NCBI RefSeq assembly: GCF_019331675.1
Contig: NZ_JAHBBJ010000007.1
Location: 62,001 to 126,000 of the forward strand
Length of the DNA stretch: 64,000 bases
Direction: 5' to 3'
DNA from: Bifidobacterium miconisargentati
Lineage (GTDB): Bacteria; Actinomycetota; Actinomycetes; Actinomycetales; Bifidobacteriaceae
The position numbers were made by a program, and so were the translations under genes. Under the pieces are notes generated by a model that worked only from the letters and a program-made list of their open reading frames with translations, ran no database searches and was not told where the DNA came from. This document shows positions 7,815 to 17,968 of this stretch, one piece after another; position 1 is the stretch's first letter, and each line of letters opens with the position of its first letter.

Positions 7815-9338
7815 ATGGGCGATGTCAGACGGGAGATGGAACGGCTGCGACCGGTCTACGAGACCGGCGTGCTGCGCTTGCTGCTGCGGGCCAATGCCAA
7901 ACTCTACGTGGCCCTACTGCGCGCCGCGTTCGACCCCCTGACCGGCGAACTGCCGCGCGAAACCCTCGAGGAACGATTCGCGCAAAGCCTGTCCGCCCTC
8001 GCCGACACCGGCGACTACACGCCCAAACCCGATCAGTCGTATGCGGAGGCGGCGCACCAGATCCTCGTGGATCTGAGTCGTGAAGGCGACGGCGACTACG
8101 CATGGCTCGCCAACGCGCACGACGCCGCATCCCACCGGTTCCTCTACCGGCTCACCGCCCGCGCCCACCGCGCCATCGACGCGCTCGGCCGGCTCGAGGA
8201 CGACACCCGCACCCTGTCCGGCGCGCAGGCCAATTCCATCATCATGGAGATCGAGCACGCGCGCATGCAACTGACCGCCGACCCAAGCGAACGGGTACGC
8301 CTGCTCAACCAGGAGATCAAGGAACGCCGGCACGAGATCAAACGCATCCAACAAGGCCAGCAGCACGCCGCACTCAGCGACGACCAGGTCAGGGACGTGA
8401 TCGCCGTCATCCACAACACGCTGCGCGGCGTGCCCATCGACCTGCGCGAACTCGTGCTCGCCGAACGCGACAACGGCGACGCCCTCCGCCGGCGCATGCA
8501 GGGCGGCGACATGAGCGTCGACGAGATCCTCACCGCCTATCACGAGGAATACAGGCGTTCGTTCCGGGAATCGGACAGCGGCCGACGCTTCGAGGACGCA
8601 TTCCAGGTGATCATCACCGACGAAGGCCGCCAGCAGATCGACGACGCGCTGCGCGACATCGCGAAAACCCCGTACCTGGCCGGCGAATCCAGTGCCCTGC
8701 TCGACCAGATCCGCGACGAACTCGCCCGCATCTACGAAGGCATCGAAGCGGTGCGCGGCCAGATGCGCGTCTCCGACGAAGCCGTCAGCCGACTGGTCCG
8801 CCAACAGACCGACACACGGTACCGCACCATGCTCGGCACGCTCAACCGCCTGTTCGTACGACTCAACGCCGACGCGAAAGCGCACCCGAACGACGCCTCA
8901 CGGCCATACCCGACCAACAGCGCGGGCGCCCAGTTCGCGGCCCTGCCGACACGTCCGGCACGTTCGATGACCCGAACCGCGGCCCCCGGCCTGTCCGACA
9001 TGCAGCTGGCCCAAGGCGACGATACGTCACTGGTCGATCTCAAATCGATGATCATCGGCGGCGGGCCACGATTGCATCGCATGATCGCCCTGATCCAGCA
9101 CGATCCGGCCATACGCACGGACGGGCGCATCGACGTGGCCGCAAGCTTCAACCGTCTGCCGGACGAGGAGCGACGCGAAAGCGAACTGGTCGGATTCCTT
9201 GGCGCCATCCCATGCTCCGACGATGCGACCGGCACCACCTGGCACTGCACCACACTGGACGGCACCCAACGCGACTGGATAACACGGCCGGTACTGACGA
9301 CACGGGACGAACTGGACGAGATCGTGAGGCAAGGATGA
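7815..9338 (+). CDS. jetA: Wadjet/Mks kleisin-like subunit JetA (MksF), DUF3375
   Basis: First gene of a condensin-like operon, 507 aa. It resembles DUF3375 proteins, the MukF-like kleisin of Wadjet/MksBEF complexes. The N-terminal part holds [18 protein letters not shown] and a winged-helix-like region. The middle contains the family-typical [18 protein letters not shown] and a coiled stretch ([20 protein letters not shown]), followed by a long helical region around residues 235-330. It overlaps the next gene by 4 bp (ATGA). In characterised Wadjet systems JetABC load on circular plasmid DNA and extrude loops, and JetD cleaves. No jetD follows here. Confidence 0.88.
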   Translation: MGDVRREMERLRPVYETGVLRLLLRANAKLYVALLRAAFDPLTGELPRETLEERFAQSLSALADTGDYTPKPDQSYAEAAHQILVDLSREGDGDYAWLANAHDAASHRFLYRLTARAHRAIDALGRLEDDTRTLSGAQANSIIMEIEHARMQLTADPSERVRLLNQEIKERRHEIKRIQQGQQHAALSDDQVRDVIAVIHNTLRGVPIDLRELVLAERDNGDALRRRMQGGDMSVDEILTAYHEEYRRSFRESDSGRRFEDAFQVIITDEGRQQIDDALRDIAKTPYLAGESSALLDQIRDELARIYEGIEAVRGQMRVSDEAVSRLVRQQTDTRYRTMLGTLNRLFVRLNADAKAHPNDASRPYPTNSAGAQFAALPTRPARSMTRTAAPGLSDMQLAQGDDTSLVDLKSMIIGGGPRLHRMIALIQHDPAIRTDGRIDVAASFNRLPDEERRESELVGFLGAIPCSDDATGTTWHCTTLDGTQRDWITRPVLTTRDELDEIVRQG

Positions 9339-10192
9339 GCGAACCCATGAATAACACGGACACGATGGCCGGCACCGCAACCGCCGACGAGACGCAGGAC
9401 GCCACGAACCCGGCCGAAGGCGCCGTCAACCCATACGCCCTCTTCGAAGGCGACCGCGGCGACATGACCGCCGACGCGCGCATGGCCGCGATCGCCCTCA
9501 AACGCGAACGCTACATCACCGGCGACCTGTACGACACGGTGCTCGACAACCTCGACGCCGTCACACGCTCGCTGAACAACGATTTGCTCGAACTGGTCGT
9601 CAACGAACGCTACCGCATCATGATCGCCATGCCCGTGACCGGCCCCGACATCACGTTGCGCGCGCTGAAAACCCGTATCAGCCTCAAACGCGAGGAGGCC
9701 GCATTGCTCGCGTTCCTGCGCATCCGCGTGCTCGAATACGAGAACTCACGCGAATCCACCGACCATTGGCTGGTGAGCTTCGAGGAGATCCGCGCCGCGC
9801 TCGCCACCGGCACCGGCTTCCTGGCGGCACGCAACGACGAGGAGACCGTACTCAAGCAGGTCGGCGCGATCGTGTCGGCCATGTGCACGTACGGGTATCT
9901 CGAACGCACGGCGGACGACGAGACCATGTACCGGATCACGCCGCTCGTGCCGGTGGTGCTCGACCGGGAACTGGCCGGCACATGGCTGGACGTCGCCGAC
10001 AACGATTTCGAGACGGCGGCCGACGTCCCAGCGTCCGGCACGTCGGTCGCGGCCGACGAACTGCCAGCGGAAGATGAGAATGCCATCGATGAGACGGACT
10101 ACGCCGAACCGCTCTTCGGTGATGGGCCGGCCGAAGCCGCGACTGATTCGACGGACGAGACGGATTCGGCACGCGACGGGGAAGGGGAGTGA
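9335..10192 (+). CDS. jetB: Wadjet/Mks KITE subunit JetB (MksE), DUF4194
   Basis: Second gene of the operon, 285 aa. The central part (about residues 30-215) fits DUF4194/Mks[21 protein letters not shown], a winged-helix region with [20 protein letters not shown], and TGYLER-like strand [20 protein letters not shown]. The C-terminal 60 residues are acidic and low in complexity. The start at 9335 overlaps the jetA stop; a second Met 12 bp downstream is possible. In this family the subunit bridges the kleisin and contributes to DNA binding. Its position between the kleisin and the SMC-like ATPase matches jetABC order. Confidence 0.85.
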   Translation: MSEPMNNTDTMAGTATADETQDATNPAEGAVNPYALFEGDRGDMTADARMAAIALKRERYITGDLYDTVLDNLDAVTRSLNNDLLELVVNERYRIMIAMPVTGPDITLRALKTRISLKREEAALLAFLRIRVLEYENSRESTDHWLVSFEEIRAALATGTGFLAARNDEETVLKQVGAIVSAMCTYGYLERTADDETMYRITPLVPVVLDRELAGTWLDVADNDFETAADVPASGTSVAADELPAEDENAIDETDYAEPLFGDGPAEAATDSTDETDSARDGEGE

Positions 10193-10194
10193 CG

Positions 10195-13100
10195 ATGGCC
10201 AAGGACCTGCAGATGATCGCCGACCGGTGGATGATGGAAAGCCGTCAGCTCATCAACTGGGGCTCATACGAGGGATACCACGAATTCCGCCCGTCCATGG
10301 ACAGGAACCTGCCCGTGACGCTGCTCGCCGGCGCCAGCGAATCCGGCAAATCGACGCTCGTGGACGCGCAGATCTCTCTGCTGTACCCGACCGGCACCCC
10401 ATTCAACAAGGCTTCGAACTCCGGCCGCTCCGAACGCAGCGACTACACGTACCTGCTCGGCATGGTCGGCGTGGGCGACACCGGCGACGGCGACCGGCCG
10501 ATCTACCTGCGAGGACGGGACGCGAACGGCGCACCCCAGGCCGTCTGGGGCGCGATCGTCGACACCTACCGCAACCTGACCGACGGACAGACGCTCTCAT
10601 GCGCCAAGTTCCTCTACCTCATGCCCGGCGACGAACGCAACGCCGTACGTCGCCAATACGCGGTCTGGGACCGGCCGATCGACCCGCGGGCGATGGACGC
10701 CTACCGTGACGCGCCATTCACGCCCACGCAGCTGAAGACCGCATACCCGCAATGCCTCACGTTCCCCAGCGCCGAAGCCTTCCACGAACACATCTGGTCG
10801 GTGATGGGCCTGAGCGCCGAAGCATGCCGTCTGCTCGCCAAGATCCAGTCGGCCGACGCGCCCTCCCGGCTCGACGACATCTTCAAACAGGGCGTGCTCG
10901 GCGTACCGGAGGCACTCGACCTGGCACGCACCACGGTCGACGACTACGACCGGTACGCGGAGAACTTCCAAGCCATGGAGGACAAGGCCAACCGCATGGC
11001 CAAGCTGCGAGACATCCGCGACGGCTACGAGCGATACAGCGAAACGAAACGGCAGGCACGCCGGTTCACGCCGGTCGACCCGTCCACGCCGTCCGGCGAG
11101 GAGACGATACGGCGATGGGCGATCGCGCGCATGGCCGGCGAAGCCGCCGCGCAGCTGCCGGCCGACGAAGCCGAACGGACCGCACGTCAGACCGATGCGA
11201 TCGCGGCCAGCCGCCGCGCGGACGACCTGCGCTCGCGCATCGACACGATCCGCAGCCAGATGCAAGGCCTGGACGGAGGCAATCTCGCCCGTCTCGAATT
11301 TGAGCTCGACGCCGCGAAACGCACGTTGGAGGATGTGCAAGCTGTCCGCGACCGTATCGCCGCAGGCTACGACGCGGCGGGACAAGCCATGCCCGATGAC
11401 GAGAAGGCCTGGGAACAGGCACGCATCGATGCGGTCACGTTCAAAGTCGCCTACGAACGACGCAACAACGAGCTCGAAGAGGCGCGCAACGAGGCATTCG
11501 GACGCCAATCCGAGGCCCGTGGAACCCTGCGTATGCTGGAACGCGACTACCAGCGGCAGAGCGCGCAACGCACGCGCATCACGCAGCAGATGGACGAGAC
11601 GCGCGCCATGCTCTGCCGGGCGACCGGGCTGAGCGCCGACGAACTGCCGTACGTCGCCGAACTCATGGACGTGCGCGACACGGAGGAACAATGGCGGCTC
11701 GCGATGAACGTGGTCTACGCGCCGATCGCGCAGACCATCCTCGTGGACAAGCGGCATGAACAGGGCTTCGCCGCCAAGGTGAGTACCATCGACCCGCATG
11801 CGATGGCCCGCCGCACCTGGCAGTTCGTCGACACCACGCGCGACTACGGAGACGGCGAGACCGATGCGGCGGCCACGGCCGATTCCGACGCATGGATGTC
11901 CGACAAGCTGCGCTACCGTGAGGACTCCCCGTTCGCCGGATGGCTGCGCGAGCAGACCCGCTCCGACCGGTTCGACGCGCGCTGCGTGAAGGCCATCGAC
12001 GACACGGACCGTGACACCCGCCAGGTGCAGCTCGACGGACAGATCAAATCAGGCAAACGCGGCCAGCACGGCGTCAAGGACCGCCAGCAGATCATCGGCT
12101 TCGTCAACGAACGGTATCTGGAACTGCTGCGCTCGCAGATCGACGCCGCCCGCGCCCAGACCGACGAGGCGGCGCAGGAGTATGCGGACGCGAAGGCGGC
12201 GGTCGACCGACTGCACCGCGAGCGCGAACTCGCCGACCAGCTCGCCTACACGGCATGGGAGAAGATTGACGTGGACGGCGCCGAGCGTCATATCGGCGAG
12301 ATCGAGGACACGATCGCCTCGATCAGGAACAATCCGAAACTCGCCAAACTCGCCGACATGCGTGACACGTTGAGCGAGGAACTCGACCGCGTCCAACGCC
12401 AGCAGATCGAGGCCGAACAGGCGGCGAAATCCGCTGCCTCGGCCGTCGAGGCAGGTCGTGCATGGCTGGATGCGCATCGGAACGGCGACGGTGATGCCGC
12501 CGGTACGGCCGCGTCCGTGTCCGCATGGGCGATGCTCGGCGACGACATCATCGCCGAACTCACGCAGGCGTATGAGCAGCGTTTCGCCGGATTCCCCAAC
12601 GCGGCGCTACGTGCGCACATGATCATCGGCGCTGGATTGACGGCGCCGAGCGGAACCACGCAACCGCAATCGGGCGGCACGTTCGCCGACCGCATCATCG
12701 ACGGCATCGGCAAGGATCTGGCCGCGCACATCCTCACGCTCAACGAGCGTGTCGAGACCGCGCGCACCAACGTCGAACTGAAGATGAGCGCGTACATCGA
12801 ACGGTATGCGACCGACGACGACGCGCTCACCGCCAGCGTGAACGACTACCGGTACTATCTCGAGGAACTCGACAGTCTCGCGCATCTGGCCGCGGTGGCC
12901 GCCACGGACGCCGAATACCGGCGATGCCTCGACCATCTGCTCATGAGCCTGCTGACCATCAAACGAGCCATCGACACGGACGCGGGCGACATCCGCGACC
13001 AGCTCGACCGCATCAACCAGATGCTCAATGGTCAGAAATTCGGCCCGCGTCACGGCAGCCTGTCGTTGCACGCGGACGTACGCCGCCCCGACCGCGCGTT

Positions 13101-13785
13101 TTCGTCGCAGCTGCAACGCGCCATCGGCACGCTTAATGATTGGAAATCCGGACGGGCGGGGATGACCGGTACTGGCACCCACGAGCAGTCGGGCTCCGGT
13201 ACAGACGATTCGAAGCGGGCGTTCGCGGCGTGCGCGCCGATGATCGAACTGCTGCGTCAGGAACTCGCGCAGGTCAAGGACGTCAACGGCATCCGCAGCT
13301 ACGGCGCACGCGACCTCGACCCGCGCTGCCGTTCATCGTTCTACGCGATCGTGCATCATGACGACGGACAGGACGAGCGCATCACCTCGACCGGCGGACG
13401 TTCCGGCGGCGCACTGCAGGAGCTCACGTCGTTCGTGTACGGCGCCGCGCTCATCTACCTGCTCGGCGGCGGCATGGAGAACCGACTCAAGCCCAGCTAC
13501 ACCACGCTGTTCCTCGACGAGGCGCTCATCAAGGCCGACGGCCGCTACACCCAGCGCGCCCTGGGCGTGCTGCCGCGCCTCGGCTTCCAGGTCATCGTCT
13601 CCGCGCCCGAAAGCAAGACGGGCGAGATCATCGAGGTATCCACCAAGGCGTACGTCACGGTCAAGGATCCGTCCAGCGGATTCACCTCCCTGCGCGAAGC
13701 CACCTGGAGCGGCTACGAGGAAGCCTCTACTGAGACTGAAGGTGTGCCCGCAACCCAGACCGGCACCGCGAAAAGCGAAGACTGA
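10195..13785 (+). CDS. jetC: Wadjet/Mks SMC-like ATPase JetC (MksB)
   Basis: SMC/MukB-like ATPase of 1196 aa. Walker A GASESGKST lies at about residues 45-53. Long coiled-coil arms follow (about 260-480 and 640-790) around a hinge-like centre. The C-terminal ABC signature region TGGRSGGALQELTSF lies at about 1065 and Walker B LFLDEALIKADGR at about 1105, then a D-loop/H-region FQVIVSAPESKTGEI. I prefer the ATG at 10195 over the GTG at 10189 because GGGGAG lies 6 bp before it. Expected partners are the two upstream subunits. The nuclease subunit JetD is absent from the operon. Confidence 0.92.
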   Translation: MAKDLQMIADRWMMESRQLINWGSYEGYHEFRPSMDRNLPVTLLAGASESGKSTLVDAQISLLYPTGTPFNKASNSGRSERSDYTYLLGMVGVGDTGDGDRPIYLRGRDANGAPQAVWGAIVDTYRNLTDGQTLSCAKFLYLMPGDERNAVRRQYAVWDRPIDPRAMDAYRDAPFTPTQLKTAYPQCLTFPSAEAFHEHIWSVMGLSAEACRLLAKIQSADAPSRLDDIFKQGVLGVPEALDLARTTVDDYDRYAENFQAMEDKANRMAKLRDIRDGYERYSETKRQARRFTPVDPSTPSGEETIRRWAIARMAGEAAAQLPADEAERTARQTDAIAASRRADDLRSRIDTIRSQMQGLDGGNLARLEFELDAAKRTLEDVQAVRDRIAAGYDAAGQAMPDDEKAWEQARIDAVTFKVAYERRNNELEEARNEAFGRQSEARGTLRMLERDYQRQSAQRTRITQQMDETRAMLCRATGLSADELPYVAELMDVRDTEEQWRLAMNVVYAPIAQTILVDKRHEQGFAAKVSTIDPHAMARRTWQFVDTTRDYGDGETDAAATADSDAWMSDKLRYREDSPFAGWLREQTRSDRFDARCVKAIDDTDRDTRQVQLDGQIKSGKRGQHGVKDRQQIIGFVNERYLELLRSQIDAARAQTDEAAQEYADAKAAVDRLHRERELADQLAYTAWEKIDVDGAERHIGEIEDTIASIRNNPKLAKLADMRDTLSEELDRVQRQQIEAEQAAKSAASAVEAGRAWLDAHRNGDGDAAGTAASVSAWAMLGDDIIAELTQAYEQRFAGFPNAALRAHMIIGAGLTAPSGTTQPQSGGTFADRIIDGIGKDLAAHILTLNERVETARTNVELKMSAYIERYATDDDALTASVNDYRYYLEELDSLAHLAAVAATDAEYRRCLDHLLMSLLTIKRAIDTDAGDIRDQLDRINQMLNGQKFGPRHGSLSLHADVRRPDRAFSSQLQRAIGTLNDWKSGRAGMTGTGTHEQSGSGTDDSKRAFAACAPMIELLRQELAQVKDVNGIRSYGARDLDPRCRSSFYAIVHHDDGQDERITSTGGRSGGALQELTSFVYGAALIYLLGGGMENRLKPSYTTLFLDEALIKADGRYTQRALGVLPRLGFQVIVSAPESKTGEIIEVSTKAYVTVKDPSSGFTSLREATWSGYEEASTETEGVPATQTGTAKSED

Positions 13786-14181
13786 CATATGGTCGCGATT
13801 GTGCCATGCGTGCTGTCGCGACCATTCGCGTTGAATACGCATTCGTGTAACGAACGTAATTGCGGGTGGCACGCTTTCGTATGAGAACATGTGCTATGCT
13901 CTCATACGAAAGCGTTTGCATCATTGAATTCGAATCCATCTTGACCAGTCGTCATAGCATCCATCTTCGGATAGGAATGTGACTGAAGATCAGACGCTGC
14001 GTCATTTACCGTTTTCGGCAAATCGCCATTGTTTCCACCATTGCATACGTCGGCAGTGTCGAGGTCTCGCATCCTTACCACCGCGACCGGCACTGCGTCG
14101 TATCTGTCATCTTTACCATCACTGCCGCAATGCCGTCGATGAGCGGCGCGGCTTCTCTATAGTTTTTGAAAGGCCATTCCC
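13786..14181. other. Intergenic region after jetC with two inverted repeats
   Basis: This 396-bp stretch has no convincing gene, and in particular no JetD-like frame. It holds an inverted repeat at 13790-13824 (9-bp arms, 17-nt loop) just after the jetC stop, probably a terminator-like hairpin without a T-run, and a perfect 16-bp inverted repeat at 13871-13915. The rest is lower in GC than the operon. Confidence 0.6.
13871..13915. repeat. Perfect 16-bp inverted repeat with 13-nt loop
   Basis: ACGCTTTCGTATGAGA (13871-13886) and its exact reverse complement (13900-13915) flank a 13-nt centre. There is no T-run, so it is not a classical terminator. It could be a large operator, a structured RNA or a recombination site. 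The arms are longer than most regulator half-sites. Confidence 0.75.
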
Positions 14182-14433
14182 ATGATGTTCATCAAGGACA
14201 ACACCCATCCCTTCGATTATGCCGAGCGTCTGTCCGGATGCCCGTCCGGCTTCGAGGCGCGCATCGTGCGTTTCACCAAGGAGCTTCCCTTCAACGCCAC
14301 GGTCATCATGCCTCCGAACAAGGTGCCCGCCGACGTCGATTTCGAGCTGGTCGGCAATCACGCCGTCCTCCACCACATGACCCCCGACCTCGGTGCCGCC
14401 GAGGACTGGACCATGGCTTGGGCTTGCCGCTGA
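14182..14433 (+). CDS. Small protein of unknown function
   Basis: Short frame of 83 aa (or 82 from the adjacent second ATG), with GAAAGG 8 bp upstream of the start. The protein is not hydrophobic and has no recognised domain. It contains a central PFNATVIMPPNKVPAD stretch and ends MAWACR. It lies between the jetABC operon and a convergent MATE gene, where a nuclease subunit would be expected, but it is far too short to be JetD. Codon use is GC-rich at third positions, supporting real coding. Confidence 0.55.
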   Translation: MMFIKDNTHPFDYAERLSGCPSGFEARIVRFTKELPFNATVIMPPNKVPADVDFELVGNHAVLHHMTPDLGAAEDWTMAWACR

Positions 14434-14435
14434 CG

Positions 14436-15869
14436 TCAGCGACTCCCGGTTGTCCCGGTTGCTGTGGCCGTGTCGGACGTTCCTGCCAGCAGACGCCGCA
14501 CATACCATGCGAACAGCAGTCCGGCCACGATCGCCGAAGTCGCATCCGAAATCGGCTCGGCGATGAACACGCCAGTCGTGCCGAGTCCAAGCCGGGGCAG
14601 TATCAGCGCCAACGGCACCAGCAGGATGAGCTTGCGGAATATCGCCAGGAACAGCGACGGTTTCGCCTGACCCATGCCCACGAACGCGCACTGGACCACG
14701 TTCTGGATGCCGAACACGCCCATGCCGCAAACGAAGTAGGGCAGTGTGCGCGTCACCACGTCGATGATCGCCGCATCCGAGGTGAACAGCGAGGCGACCG
14801 GCCCTGGGAACATCGCGAGCAGCGTCGTCATCGTGCAGTTGATGGCGACCTGCACGATCATGGTGCCCGAATACGCGCGCCGCACGCGGGCATACAGGCC
14901 TGCGCCGTAGTTGTAGCCGATGATCGGCTGCACGCCCTGCGAAATGCCCTGTGAGAATACGAAGATCAGCTGCATGAGACTCGTCATGATCGTCATCGCA
15001 CCCACATAGGAGTCGCCGCCGTACCGTTGCAGCGACGCATTGAACACCACCTGGATCACGGATTCGGTGATCTGCATGATGAACGGCGAGACGCCGAGAA
15101 ACAGCATCGGACCAAGCAGACGGGTCAGCCGTATGTTCCGTGTGCGAAGCCGGATGGCGCTGCGCGGGGAGGCGAGGAACCGAATCACCCATGCGGCCGA
15201 CATCGCCTGCGCCACCACGTTCGCCAACGCCGCACCTCGCACACCCATACCGAGCGCGAAGATGAACAGCGGATCGAGCGCCAGCGAACTCAACGCGCCG
15301 ATGAGCACCGAACCCATCGCCACAAGCGCCTTGCCCTGCGCGGTGATGAACGTGTTGAGGCCCAACGCGAACTGCACGAACAGGGTGCCGGACAGGTACA
15401 CGGTGAGGAAATCGACCGCGTACGGCAATGTGGCGTCGCTCGCGCCGAACAGGATGAGGATCGGTGTCTTGAACAGCTGGATCAGCACCGACAGCACAAT
15501 CGAGATCACGACGATCGTCGCCACCGACGTGCCAAGGTAGCGTTCCGCCTTGTCCCGGTCGCCGCGGCCGAGTTCGATGGATGCGAGCGGGCCGCCGCCC
15601 ATGCCGACGAGCATCGCGAACGCGGAGACGGCGAGCGTGATCGGGAAGCATACGCCCACGCCGGTCATCGCCAGATCGCCCGCACCGGGGATGTGCGCGA
15701 GGAACAGCCGGTCGACGATCGTGTACGCCGCATTGCATGCCTGCGCCACCACCGCCGGAATCGCCAGCGACACCGCCAGCCGTCCAATCGGCTTCGTGCC
15801 AAGGTCGTCATTGGCGGCCTGCCGCCTCGTCGCCGTCTCCGCCCGCTCATTTGTCTCGCGTTTCGTCAC
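14436..15869 (-). CDS. MATE family efflux transporter
   Basis: Multidrug/toxin exporter of the MATE family, about 477 aa and twelve predicted transmembrane helices, with MatE-type blocks such as AYTIVDRLFLAHIPGAGDLAMTG and GVQPIIGYNYGAGLYARVRRA, the latter being the typical second-repeat motif. The start is uncertain. A TACAAT -10-like box on the minus strand (15878-15883) would give a nearly leaderless transcript with GTG at 15869; an ATG at 15926 would add 19 residues and overlap this promoter. It converges with the small unknown gene and is divergent from peptidase E. Confidence 0.9.
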   Translation of the reverse strand: MTKRETNERAETATRRQAANDDLGTKPIGRLAVSLAIPAVVAQACNAAYTIVDRLFLAHIPGAGDLAMTGVGVCFPITLAVSAFAMLVGMGGGPLASIELGRGDRDKAERYLGTSVATIVVISIVLSVLIQLFKTPILILFGASDATLPYAVDFLTVYLSGTLFVQFALGLNTFITAQGKALVAMGSVLIGALSSLALDPLFIFALGMGVRGAALANVVAQAMSAAWVIRFLASPRSAIRLRTRNIRLTRLLGPMLFLGVSPFIMQITESVIQVVFNASLQRYGGDSYVGAMTIMTSLMQLIFVFSQGISQGVQPIIGYNYGAGLYARVRRAYSGTMIVQVAINCTMTTLLAMFPGPVASLFTSDAAIIDVVTRTLPYFVCGMGVFGIQNVVQCAFVGMGQAKPSLFLAIFRKLILLVPLALILPRLGLGTTGVFIAEPISDATSAIVAGLLFAWYVRRLLAGTSDTATATGTTGSR

Positions 15870-15966
15870 GAGAGGACATTGTATCGCCAGTGCCGTCGCG
15901 GGGACCGTTGATGTGCCTAGACGCATGGTTACAGAAACGGCCGAATCGCCTATTACGGTCGGTGGC

Positions 15967-16606
15967 ATGAGCACATTGCTGTTGACATCATTGTTCGCGA
16001 ATGTGGCCTCGCTGACGCCTGAATGCCTGCCCGGTGTCGTGAATGCCGGCGCCACCGTCGCCTTCATCCCCACGGCGAGCCGGGCATCATGGCTGCGGTT
16101 CCACGTGCGCGCGGCCGAACGGGCATTCGGACGGTTGGGGGTCAAGGTCGATGTGTTGGATGCGGCGATTGAAACTCCCGCCGAAATCCGCCACCGCATC
16201 GACCACGACGATCTGATCTATGTGGCTGGCGGCAACACGTTCTATCTGCTGCAGGAACTACGGCGTCGCGCCGCCGACAAGGCTATCCGCGAGGCGGTGA
16301 TTGCGGGCAAACCGTATGTGGGGGAGTCCGCCGGGTCGGTCGTCGCTTCGCCGAACATCGCCTACATCCGTTGGATGGACAGCACGGCGAAAGCCCCCGA
16401 ACTGCACGGCTACGCGGATTGCGCCGCACTCGGATTGGTGGACTTCCGCCCGGTGCCGCACTGGGGAAGCCTGCCGTTCCTGACATCCACGCGCACCATC
16501 ATGAAAAGGTACGCCGGACGATACGCGATGAAGCCGATGCGCAACAAACGAGGCGATTGCGGTCCGCGGGAGCGCGACGCGATTCCTACGTGGCACTCCC
16601 GCGTGA
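15967..16606 (+). pseudogene. pepE: Peptidase E (S51 family), frameshifted near 3' end
   Basis: Aspartyl-dipeptidase-like protein. The N-terminal part is intact: VAGGNTFYLLQEL, the nucleophile motif GESAGSVV and PVPHWG. After KPMRN the frame shifts. Removing one A from the AAA run at 16546-16548 restores NEAIAVRGSATRFLRG, the expected C-terminal strand, ending at TGA 16604-16606 and giving about 212 aa, close to family length. Without this correction the frame runs on more than 340 bp into the antisense of the MFS gene, which is implausible. Either a true mutation, a phase-variable site or a sequencing error. Confidence 0.8.
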
Positions 16607-16629
16607 TTCGCCGTACTGCGGCCGTCGTC

Positions 16630-17952
16630 TTACAGTTCGGCCTGCTCCCACTGCGCCGGCAGCGGAATCCACCGCGTCGGGGTGACACAGGCGAGCAACA
16701 GGCCGAGACCCGCGCAAACAACGACCAGCATCATGACCGACCGGAAGCCAAACCCGGATGCTTGCAACAGCCAGCCGACCAGCGCGGGAGTCAGGGCTCC
16801 GGGAACGCCGATCGCAGTTTCGAATACGGTGAACACCCTGCCCTGCATGTGATCCGGGGTGCGTCCGTAGATGAACCCAAGTTCTCCGGCGTTCAGCGCA
16901 GGGAACAGCAGCGACGCGACCGTCATGCACGCGACGATTACGCCGTATGAGTCGGTGAACAGCAACGGAACCATCGCAAACGTGAACACGGCGAAGGTGA
17001 GCATGATGAGCTTGCCGGTCGGAATATGGTCGACCAGCCAGCCGGCGGCCAGCGAGCCAAGCAATGCCGCGATACCGGTGGCCGTGCCGACCAGGCCGAT
17101 GAGCGCCGCGTCCGTACCGCGCGCGGCGAGCATGATCTGCACGCCGATGATGCTCCCATAGCAGGCGACGTTGATGACCGCGCCCTGGGCGATGGCCGCG
17201 AGCACCGTCCGTCTGGTCAACGTCCATGTCCAGCCTTCAATGAACTGGGTGAGGAATGACGGATTCGTCGTCTGTCCGCCGCTGGTCGGCCGATTCGATG
17301 ATGACGGACCGTTCTCAGTCGCGGCTTTAGTCCTCTTGGGCAATGCCAATGCGGTGAAGGCCGCCGCCAGATACAGCACCGTGGATGCGAGGAACGGGAA
17401 CCAGCCGGCGATCCTATACAGCAGTCCGCCGATCGCGCCGCCGGACAGTTCGACGCAGGATTCGCGCGCCTCGCGTATCGCCTGCGCTTTGGCGAAGCGT
17501 TCCATCGGCATGATCGACTTGAGCATCGCGTCGTTGGAAGGCCCCAGCAGACCGTTCATCACGGCGAACAGGACGACGAACAGCGCGAACGGAATCGTGC
17601 TCATGATATCGGCGGCCAGCAGGACGGTCGTCGCGAGGGACAGGACCATACCGGCCAAGCCAAGCAGAATCATTAGTCGTCTGCGGTCGTGACGGTCGGC
17701 GATCGCGCCGCCGATCGACATCAGTACCAGTCCGATGGTCGATTCGATGGTGACCAGCAGACCCGAGACGAACGTCGAACCGGACAGGGCCAGCCCGACC
17801 AGCGGGATGGCGAACGTACGCAGACTGACCGCGAACACGTCGGCCGTGTCGGCGGCGAACCAGTTGCGGTACGCGGCAAGCCTCCACAGTGAGCGAGTGT
17901 TGTGCGCGGTTTCGGCAGGGGAGTGATCGGATGGGTGGGTTTCGGTGTTCAT
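16630..17952 (-). CDS. MFS transporter (EntS/macrolide-exporter-like)
   Basis: Major facilitator of 440 aa with about 12 transmembrane segments. The N-terminal half shows NWFAADTADVFAVSLRTFAIPLVGL and the MFS loop motif GGAIADRHDRRRLMI between helices 2 and 3. A second loop motif LVDHIPTGKLIML precedes the C-terminal half. This resembles the MFS_3/EntS subgroup that exports siderophores or macrolides. It converges with the frameshifted peptidase E gene. A 14-bp inverted repeat overlaps the leader just upstream of the ATG. Confidence 0.9.
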   Translation of the reverse strand: MNTETHPSDHSPAETAHNTRSLWRLAAYRNWFAADTADVFAVSLRTFAIPLVGLALSGSTFVSGLLVTIESTIGLVLMSIGGAIADRHDRRRLMILLGLAGMVLSLATTVLLAADIMSTIPFALFVVLFAVMNGLLGPSNDAMLKSIMPMERFAKAQAIREARESCVELSGGAIGGLLYRIAGWFPFLASTVLYLAAAFTALALPKRTKAATENGPSSSNRPTSGGQTTNPSFLTQFIEGWTWTLTRRTVLAAIAQGAVINVACYGSIIGVQIMLAARGTDAALIGLVGTATGIAALLGSLAAGWLVDHIPTGKLIMLTFAVFTFAMVPLLFTDSYGVIVACMTVASLLFPALNAGELGFIYGRTPDHMQGRVFTVFETAIGVPGALTPALVGWLLQASGFGFRSVMMLVVVCAGLGLLLACVTPTRWIPLPAQWEQAEL

Positions 17953-17954
17953 GG

Positions 17955-17968
17955 TGAAACTCGTTTCA
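17955..17968. promoter_or_regulatory. Small inverted repeat in the MFS gene leader
   Basis: TGAAAC-TC-GTTTCA (6-bp arms, 2-bp centre) lies 3 bp upstream of the MFS start codon and covers the place of the ribosome-binding site. It could be a repressor operator or an RNA hairpin blocking translation. No regulator gene is adjacent. Confidence 0.35.

Noticed and set aside
8102-9334. Upstream extension of the jetB frame by about 400 codons
   Set aside because: The extension is Arg/Pro-rich shadow sequence over jetA. The protein-like part begins at the ATG at 9335 that overlaps the jetA stop.
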